Made by a program: the position numbers and the translations under genes. From the NCBI GenBank assembly GCA_044867785.1, contig JBIOVM010000097.1:1-19149 (forward strand): DNA of 19,149 nucleotides, written 5' to 3'. The first letter of the stretch is position 1. The number at the start of each line of letters is the position of its first letter. The notes under the pieces are model-generated. The model was not told where the DNA came from. It did no database searches and worked only from the letters and a program-made list of their open reading frames with translations. This DNA is from DASRDR01 sp044867785. GTDB lineage: Bacteria > Methylomirabilota > Methylomirabilia > Rokubacteriales > DASRDR01. Of this stretch, positions 14,788 through 19,149 are shown one piece after another.

Positions 14788-15317
14788 CCGGCGCTCTCCC
14801 GGAGGAGCGGCTCGACCCACTCCCGGAAGACGGCCTCGGTGACGGCGCCGACGTGCTTCCGCCGAATCATGCCGCGTCGGTCGACCACGAAGGTCTCGGG
14901 CACTCCGTAGACGCCGTAGTCGATGGAGGTCCGCCCCGCGGGATCGGGCGCGTTGGGGAAGGTGAGCCCGAAGCGCTGGATGAACTCGCGCGAGGCGGGC
15001 TCCTTGTCCTGAATCGCGACGCCGAGCACGACCACGCCCTGCTCCCGCAGCCGACGCCAGCCCGCCTCGAGAACGGGCGCCTCCTCGTAGCAGGCGGGAT
15101 AGCACCACGACGCCCAGAAGTTCACGACGACGACCTGCCCGCGGTGTCGCTCGAGGCTGACCGGCGTTCCGTCGAAGGTCGTGAGGGTGAAAGCCGGAGC
15201 CGGCCGGCCCACCAGAGGTGACGGGACCGCGCGCGGATCCGCGCGGAATCCGTAAGCGAGCAGCCCCACGACCGGCAGCGCGGCCAGCGGAATGAGCCAG
15301 CGCGCGCGAACCTTCAC
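14784..15317 (-). CDS. ccmG: Thiol:disulfide interchange protein CcmG/DsbE with unusual CxxxC site
   Basis: A 177-residue thioredoxin-fold protein with an N-terminal membrane anchor (about 7-23). It supplies electrons to CcmH and apocytochrome c in the periplasm. FTLTTFDGTPVSLERHRGQ, then VNFWASW, and YGVYGVPETFVVDRRG with cis-Pro140 are typical CcmG features. The active site reads W71-C72-Y-P-A-C76-Y-E-E-A-P. That is C-x-x-x-C, one residue longer than the CxxC of CcmG from E. coli and relatives. The codons (TGC TAT CCC GCC TGC) are clean and the frame is intact on both sides, so this is not a frameshift. GTG at 15317 overlaps the ccmE stop (GTGA). Confidence 0.92.
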   Translation of the reverse strand: MKVRARWLIPLAALPVVGLLAYGFRADPRAVPSPLVGRPAPAFTLTTFDGTPVSLERHRGQVVVVNFWASWCYPACYEEAPVLEAGWRRLREQGVVVLGVAIQDKEPASREFIQRFGLTFPNAPDPAGRTSIDYGVYGVPETFVVDRRGMIRRKHVGAVTEAVFREWVEPLLRESAG

Positions 15318-15775
15318 CGGGGCGCGGCGCTCCCTCCGGGACCGGAGTCGGACCGGAGCGTCCGGAGGAGCTCCTCGTGCCCGGGTGCCGCGCCCTCCGG
15401 AGCGCGGTACTCCTCGGAATGCTTCGCCATGATCGTGCTGGCGTGGAACGTGCCGTCGGCGCCGAGCGTACCTTCCACCACGGCGCCCCGTCCCTCCCCG
15501 AAGAGGTCCGGCGGGATGCCGCGGTGGTAGACGGGCACTGAGGCCTTGCCGTCGGTGAGGAGGAATCTGCGCTCCCGCGACCCCGCGTCCTGCTTCAGCG
15601 ATCCCTGGACCACCATGCCGCCCAGGCGATATGCGCGCCGGACGCTCCGGTCCTCGGCCATCAGCTCGGACGGGGTCACGAAGTAGACGACCGACTGCCG
15701 GACGCCGGTGAAGATGAGCGCTCCCAGCGTCACCGCGATCACGGCGGCGCCCACGAGGAGGCGCCGGCGCCGCAT
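15314..15775 (-). CDS. ccmE: Haem chaperone CcmE
   Basis: A 153-residue protein with an N-terminal membrane anchor (about 6-24, after MRRRR) and a periplasmic OB-fold domain. It binds haem covalently and carries it to CcmF. The haem-binding motif is present as KH119SEEYRAPEG, with His119 and Tyr123 (H-x-x-x-Y) matching His130 and Tyr134 of E. coli. VYFVTPSEL, LGGMVVQGSL and VPVYHRGIPPDLF are family signatures. The Pro/Gly-rich tail after Tyr123 is variable. The ATG shares its A with the ccmD stop (TGATG at 15773-15777). It is the canonical His type, not the Cys variant of some archaea and bacteria. Confidence 0.95.
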   Translation of the reverse strand: MRRRRLLVGAAVIAVTLGALIFTGVRQSVVYFVTPSELMAEDRSVRRAYRLGGMVVQGSLKQDAGSRERRFLLTDGKASVPVYHRGIPPDLFGEGRGAVVEGTLGADGTFHASTIMAKHSEEYRAPEGAAPGHEELLRTLRSDSGPGGSAAPR

Positions 15776-15912
15776 CACGACGGTCCGCGGGCGGAGGGGC
15801 TCTCCGCCCGGCGCGTGAGCGCGCGGATGCCGCGCTCGACCCGCCACCAGTACACGAGCAGGACGCCGAACACGAGGACGTACGCGCCGGCCACGAACGG
15901 CCAGTGGCTCAT
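15775..15912 (-). CDS. ccmD: Haem exporter protein D (CcmD)
   Basis: A 45-residue protein: MSHWPFVAGAYVLVFGVLL, then VYWWRVERGIRALTRRAESP and a short tail. It has a single membrane helix (about 6-23) followed by a basic cytoplasmic segment, the known layout of CcmD, which helps release holo-CcmE from the CcmABC haem exporter. Size, topology and location directly upstream of ccmE with a TGATG overlap support the call. The sequence itself is too short for strong homology. It is the first gene of the operon, and ccmA, ccmB and ccmC are not in front of it; glgB diverges there instead. The ATG at 15912 lies 7 nt after TATACT and has no ribosome site. Confidence 0.85.
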   Translation of the reverse strand: MSHWPFVAGAYVLVFGVLLVYWWRVERGIRALTRRAESPSARGPS

Positions 15913-15919
15913 CGCACGT

Positions 15920-15925
15920 AGTATA
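15920..15925 (-). promoter_or_regulatory. Predicted -10 box of the ccm operon, leaderless arrangement
   Basis: TATACT on the minus strand ends 7 nt before the ATG of ccmD. The expected -35 zone is GC-rich with no good match. Initiation at or next to the A of ATG is inferred. Confidence 0.5.
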
Positions 15926-15952
15926 CCCGCCGCCCCGCGTCACCGAGCCGCG

Positions 15953-15958
15953 TACAAT
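15953..15958 (+). promoter_or_regulatory. Predicted -10 box of glgB, leaderless arrangement
   Basis: TACAAT ends 7 nt before the ATG at 15966. It lies back to back with the ccmD box, with 27 bp between the two hexamers, so the polymerase footprints would overlap. No clear -35 is seen. Confidence 0.45.
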
Positions 15959-15965
15959 CGTCTTG

Positions 15966-18203
15966 ATGAGCTCTTCGACCGTCCAAAGCTTGCTGCCGCT
16001 CGCCGATGTGGAAGCCCTGGTCCGGGGCCGCCATCCGGATCCGTTCGCCGTGCTCGGACCCCACGTGTGCGGGGAGGACGGGGCCACGGCCCTCGCGATC
16101 CGAGCCTTCCTTCCCGGCGCGGCGACCGTCGAGGTCCATCCGGACGAGCCCGGCCTGGCCCCGCGGGGGATGCGTCGGCTGCACGCCGACGGCCTCTTCG
16201 AGGCCGTCTTCCCGGAGCGGGCCGCCCCATTCCGCTATCGTCTGGTCGTGGCGGACGCCCCGGGCCACACGCGCGAGATCGAGGACCCGTACCGGTTCCC
16301 GTCGACCCTGTCCGATTTCGACCGCCTCCTTCTCGCCGAGGGCACGCACTACCGAGCATACGAACGGCTGGGCGCGCACCCGACGGTCCTGGACGGCGTG
16401 GCCGGCGTGGTCCTGGCCGTCTGGGCGCCGAACGCGCGCCGGGTCAGCGTCGTGGGCGACTTCAACGACTGGGACGGCCGGCGGCATCCCATGCGGCATC
16501 ACCCGGGCCCGGGCGTCTGGGAGCTGTTCGTGCCGGGACTGTCCGAGGGCGCTCGCTACAAGTTCGAGGTGCTCGGGCGAGACGGCAAGCTCCTCGCGCT
16601 CAAGGCGGATCCCTATGCCTTCGGGTTCGAGGTCGAGGAGCCGCGCACCGCGTCGGTGGTGACGTCGCTCGAGGATCACGCGTGGGCCGACGGGGCGTGG
16701 ATCGCCGAGCAGGGACGTCGCAACGCGCTCGACGCGCCCATCGCCGTCTACGAAGTTCACCTCGGGTCGTGGCGGCGCGTGCCGGAGGAGGGAAACCGGC
16801 TCCTCACGTACCGGGAGCTGGGCGAGACGCTGGGGGACTACGTCCGCGATCTGGGCTACACCCACGTCGAGCTGCTGCCGGTCGGCGAGCACCCCTTTTA
16901 CGGCTCGTGGGGGTACCAGCAGATCGGCGCATTCGCACCGACGCGGCGGCACGGCACCGCGCGGGACTTCATGGCGTTCGTCGACGCGCTCCATCGGCGC
17001 GGCCTCGGCGTGATCCTCGACTGGGTGCCGGCGCATTTCCCGCGAGACCCCCACGGCCTGGGCTACTTCGACGGCACTCACCTCTACGAGCACGAGGACC
17101 CGCGCCAGCGCGAGCAGAGCGATTGGGGGACGTTGGTCTTCAACTACGGCCGCCACGAGGTCGCCAACTACCTGATCGGCAACGCGCTCTACTGGCTGGA
17201 GCGCTATCACGTCGACGGGCTCCGGGTCGACGCGGTCGCCTCGATGCTCTACCTCGACTACTCGAAGCGCCCGGGCGAATGGCGGCCGAACGTGCACGGA
17301 GGCAACCAGAACCTGGAGGCGATCGCGTTCCTCCGGCGGTTCAACGAGGTGGTCTACCGCTATCACCCGGGGGCGGCGACGATCGCCGAGGAGTCGACCT
17401 CCTGGCCGATGGTCTCGCGCCCGACGTACGTGGGAGGGCTCGGGTTCGGCTTCAAGTGGAACATGGGGTGGATGCACGACATGCTGGACTACATGCGGCA
17501 GGACCCCGTGTATCGCCGGTTCCATCACGGGCGGCTCACGTTCGGCCTGCTCTACGCTTGGCACGAGAACTTCGTCCTTCCCCTGTCCCACGACGAGGTG
17601 GTCCACGGCAAGGGCTCCCTGCTGGGCAAGATGCCCGGCGACGACTGGCAGCGCTTCGCCAACCTCCGGGCGCTCTACGGGTTCATGTACGGGCACCCCG
17701 GCAAGAAGCTTCTGTTCATGGGGGGCGAGTTCGGACAGGCGCGCGAGTGGAGCCACGACTCGAGCCTCGACTGGCACCTCCTGGGAATGGGGCCGTACCA
17801 CCGCGGGCTCCAGGCGCTCGTTCGGGACCTGAACCGCGTCTACCGGGCCGAGCCGGCCCTCCACCAGGTGGACTTCGAGCCGGCCGGGTTCCAGTGGATG
17901 GATTGCTCGGATGCCGAGCAGAGCGTGGTCGCCTTCGTCCGGCGGGCGCGGAACCCCCGGGACTTCGTGCTGCTCGCCTGCAACTTCACCCCGGTGCCCC
18001 GGCACGGGTACCGCATCGGCGTCCCGTCCGGCGGCTTCTACCGCGAGATTCTGAACACGGACGCCGAGACCTACGGCGGCACCAACGTCGGCAATGCGGG
18101 CGGCGTCGCGGCCGAGCCCCGCCGGTGGAGCGGCCAGCCCTGGTCGGTGACCCTCACTCTGCCTCCGCTCGGGGTGCTCATGCTCAAGCCCGAGCCGGCT
18201 TGA
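15966..18203 (+). CDS. glgB: 1,4-alpha-glucan branching enzyme GlgB
   Basis: A 745-residue cytosolic GH13 enzyme that cuts alpha-1,4 glucan and reattaches the piece by an alpha-1,6 bond in glycogen. It has the long E. coli-type layout: an N1 domain (about 1-115), a CBM48 domain (about 120-225; VWAPNARRVSVVGDFNDWDG), the catalytic barrel, and a C-terminal beta domain. Catalytic residues are the nucleophile Asp422 in GLRVDAVASMLYLDYS, the acid Glu475 in ATIAEESTSWP, and Asp543 in LSHDEVVHGKGSL. Their spacing (53 and 121 residues) is the same as Asp405/Glu458/Asp526 of E. coli. HGGNQNLEAI and MGGEFGQAREW are further signatures. ATG at 15966 is preferred over TTG at 15963 because of the -10 spacing. 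glgC follows 58 nt later. Confidence 0.97.
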   Translation: MSSSTVQSLLPLADVEALVRGRHPDPFAVLGPHVCGEDGATALAIRAFLPGAATVEVHPDEPGLAPRGMRRLHADGLFEAVFPERAAPFRYRLVVADAPGHTREIEDPYRFPSTLSDFDRLLLAEGTHYRAYERLGAHPTVLDGVAGVVLAVWAPNARRVSVVGDFNDWDGRRHPMRHHPGPGVWELFVPGLSEGARYKFEVLGRDGKLLALKADPYAFGFEVEEPRTASVVTSLEDHAWADGAWIAEQGRRNALDAPIAVYEVHLGSWRRVPEEGNRLLTYRELGETLGDYVRDLGYTHVELLPVGEHPFYGSWGYQQIGAFAPTRRHGTARDFMAFVDALHRRGLGVILDWVPAHFPRDPHGLGYFDGTHLYEHEDPRQREQSDWGTLVFNYGRHEVANYLIGNALYWLERYHVDGLRVDAVASMLYLDYSKRPGEWRPNVHGGNQNLEAIAFLRRFNEVVYRYHPGAATIAEESTSWPMVSRPTYVGGLGFGFKWNMGWMHDMLDYMRQDPVYRRFHHGRLTFGLLYAWHENFVLPLSHDEVVHGKGSLLGKMPGDDWQRFANLRALYGFMYGHPGKKLLFMGGEFGQAREWSHDSSLDWHLLGMGPYHRGLQALVRDLNRVYRAEPALHQVDFEPAGFQWMDCSDAEQSVVAFVRRARNPRDFVLLACNFTPVPRHGYRIGVPSGGFYREILNTDAETYGGTNVGNAGGVAAEPRRWSGQPWSVTLTLPPLGVLMLKPEPA

Positions 18204-18209
18204 TATACT
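18201..18209 (+). promoter_or_regulatory. Extended -10 promoter of glgC, overlapping the glgB stop
   Basis: TGATATACT is an extended -10 element (TG-n-TATACT). Its TGA (18201-18203) is the stop codon of glgB. It predicts a start near 18216 and a leader of about 46 nt, which contains the ribosome site. glgC could be expressed apart from glgB. Confidence 0.55.
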
Positions 18210-18251
18210 CCGGGGCGCACCGCCGGGAGGCCGCCCGGACACGAGGGACCC

Positions 18252-18257
18252 GGAGGA
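18252..18257 (+). promoter_or_regulatory. Shine-Dalgarno of glgC
   Basis: GGAGGA, 4 nt before the ATG at 18262. This strong site fixes the glgC start and contrasts with the leaderless-type starts of the neighbouring genes. Confidence 0.75.
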
Positions 18258-18261
18258 ACCG

Positions 18262-19149
18262 ATGTCGCGAGACCGCGTCCTCGCCCTGATCCTCGCCGGA
18301 GGCAAGGGCGCGCGTCTGGAGCCGCTGACGCACGAGCGCAGCAAGCCCGCGGTCCCGTTCGGCGGGCGGTACCGCATCGTCGACTTCGTCCTCTCGAACT
18401 TCGTGAACTCGCGGATCCTCTCGCTCTACGTCCTCGTCCAGTACAAGTCGCAGTCCTTGATCGAGCACCTCCGCATCGCCTGGCAGACGAGCGGCCTGGT
18501 ACCCGACCACTTCATCGCCGTCGTGCCCCCGCAGATGCGGATCGGCGAGATGTGGTTCCGGGGGAACGCGGACGCCGTGCTCCAGAACCTGAACCTGATC
18601 GACGACTTCGATCCGGATCTGGTCGCCGTGTTCGGGGCGGATCACATCTACCGCATGGACGTGAACCAGATGGTGGCCTTCCACCGGGAGCACGAGGCCG
18701 ACGTGACGGTCGCCGCGCGTCCGGTGCCGGTGTCCGAGGCCTCGAGCTTCGGGAACCTGGCCGTGGACGCGACCGGCCGCGTCGTCGATTTCGTCGAGAA
18801 GCCGCCGGCGCCCCGGCCGATCCCCGGGAACCCTCGGCAGGCGCTGGTGTCGATGGGCAACTACCTCTTCTCGCGGCGGGTCCTGGTGGACGCCCTCCTG
18901 GCCGACGCGCGCCAGAGCACCGACCACGACTTCGGCAAGAGCATCATCCCGACGCTCGTGCCCACCGCTCGCGTCTTCGCCTACGACTTCCAGAACAACG
19001 TGGTGCCCGGGATCAAGCCCTACGAGGAGCCGGGGTACTGGCGCGACGTGGGCGAGCTCGACGCCTACTGGAGCGCGCACATGGATCTCCTGGGCGAGAC
19101 GCCGGCCTTCGACCTCGACAACCGGCGGTGGCCCATCCACGCCGGACGC
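18262..19149 (+). CDS. glgC: Glucose-1-phosphate adenylyltransferase GlgC, N-terminal part
   Basis: 296 codons with no stop; the gene runs off the window end. It makes ADP-glucose from ATP and glucose 1-phosphate, the committed step of glycogen synthesis. LILAGGKGARLEPLT (9-22) is the nucleotide-binding loop, followed by RSKPAVPFGGRYRIVDFVLS (26-45). The catalytic Asp127 lies in FGADHIYRMD, Lys180 in VDFVEKP is the glucose-1-phosphate ligand, and EPGYWRDVGELDAYW is the usual signature near residues 265-280. These motifs separate it from glucose-1-phosphate thymidylyltransferases, which lack the YRIVDF and YWRDVG forms. The missing C-terminus should be the left-handed beta helix. It probably belongs to a glg cluster with glgB. 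Confidence 0.95.
   Translation, partial: MSRDRVLALILAGGKGARLEPLTHERSKPAVPFGGRYRIVDFVLSNFVNSRILSLYVLVQYKSQSLIEHLRIAWQTSGLVPDHFIAVVPPQMRIGEMWFRGNADAVLQNLNLIDDFDPDLVAVFGADHIYRMDVNQMVAFHREHEADVTVAARPVPVSEASSFGNLAVDATGRVVDFVEKPPAPRPIPGNPRQALVSMGNYLFSRRVLVDALLADARQSTDHDFGKSIIPTLVPTARVFAYDFQNNVVPGIKPYEEPGYWRDVGELDAYWSAHMDLLGETPAFDLDNRRWPIHAGR

Noticed and set aside
15963..15965. TTG at 15963 as the glgB start
   Set aside because: It adds one residue before ATG at 15966, is a poor initiator, and gives only 4 nt to the -10 box. ATG gives the 7 nt seen at other genes.
18184..19140. 318-codon minus-strand frame at the window end
   Set aside because: It is antisense to glgC, which has a ribosome site, a promoter and every catalytic motif.
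1..19149. A new defence, mobile or secondary-metabolite system
   Set aside because: All intact genes belong to known housekeeping or envelope families. I saw no integrase, transposase, toxin-antitoxin pair, repeat array or biosynthetic core gene.

Overview
This window is GC-rich DNA from a diderm (Gram-negative) bacterium. Outer-membrane and lipid A related genes (a PagL-type deacylase, a LABN-domain protein), a System I cytochrome c maturation cluster and the non-mevalonate isoprenoid gene ispH support this. The base composition, the GTG starts and a decayed TrpX-type ABC substrate-binding gene recall Rokubacteria/Methylomirabilota, but that placement is an impression and not a computed result. 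Most of the window is core metabolism. No mobile element, CRISPR array, tRNA or rRNA was seen, and I found no convincing new multi-gene system.

Layout. Positions 1-148 (+) hold the C-terminus of a zinc-type dehydrogenase. At 162-767 (+) is an outer-membrane lipid A deacylase-like protein. From 830 to 4922 (+) lie ispH, an FAD-dependent amine oxidoreductase, pyruvate kinase (pyk) and a small LABN membrane protein. Two GC-rich hairpins at 4950-4983 separate these from a convergent unit on the minus strand. That unit reads ligA (9814) > HEAT/TPR protein > RraA-family protein > glutamate dehydrogenase (ends 4999). The stretch 9815-10354 has no intact gene. It holds the wreck of an ABC substrate-binding protein (about 10079-10320) and a long hairpin (10315-10356). 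A minus-strand YbhN-like flippase-type membrane protein follows (10355-11296). Then comes a tightly overlapping minus-strand ccm operon, transcribed ccmD-ccmE-ccmG-ccmH-ccmI-ccmF (15912 down to 11331). Divergent from it, with a 53-bp gap, are glgB (15966-18203) and glgC (18262 to the window end, truncated).

How the genes work together. CcmD/E/G/H/I/F carry out haem chaperoning, apocytochrome thiol reduction and haem ligation in the periplasm; the haem exporter genes ccmABC are not in the window. GlgC makes ADP-glucose and GlgB adds the branches, so this locus builds glycogen. Pyruvate kinase and GDH sit in central carbon and nitrogen metabolism.

Most interesting observations: (1) five gene starts (ispH, ligA, flippase, ccmD, glgB) have a -10-like hexamer ending 7-8 nt before the start codon, which predicts leaderless mRNAs; (2) CcmG carries an unusual C-x-x-x-C redox site in place of CxxC; (3) the ABC-protein gene has a one-base insertion and has lost its whole middle; (4) the PagL homologue has Asn where the catalytic Glu is expected; (5) two promoters are built into the stop codons of upstream genes.
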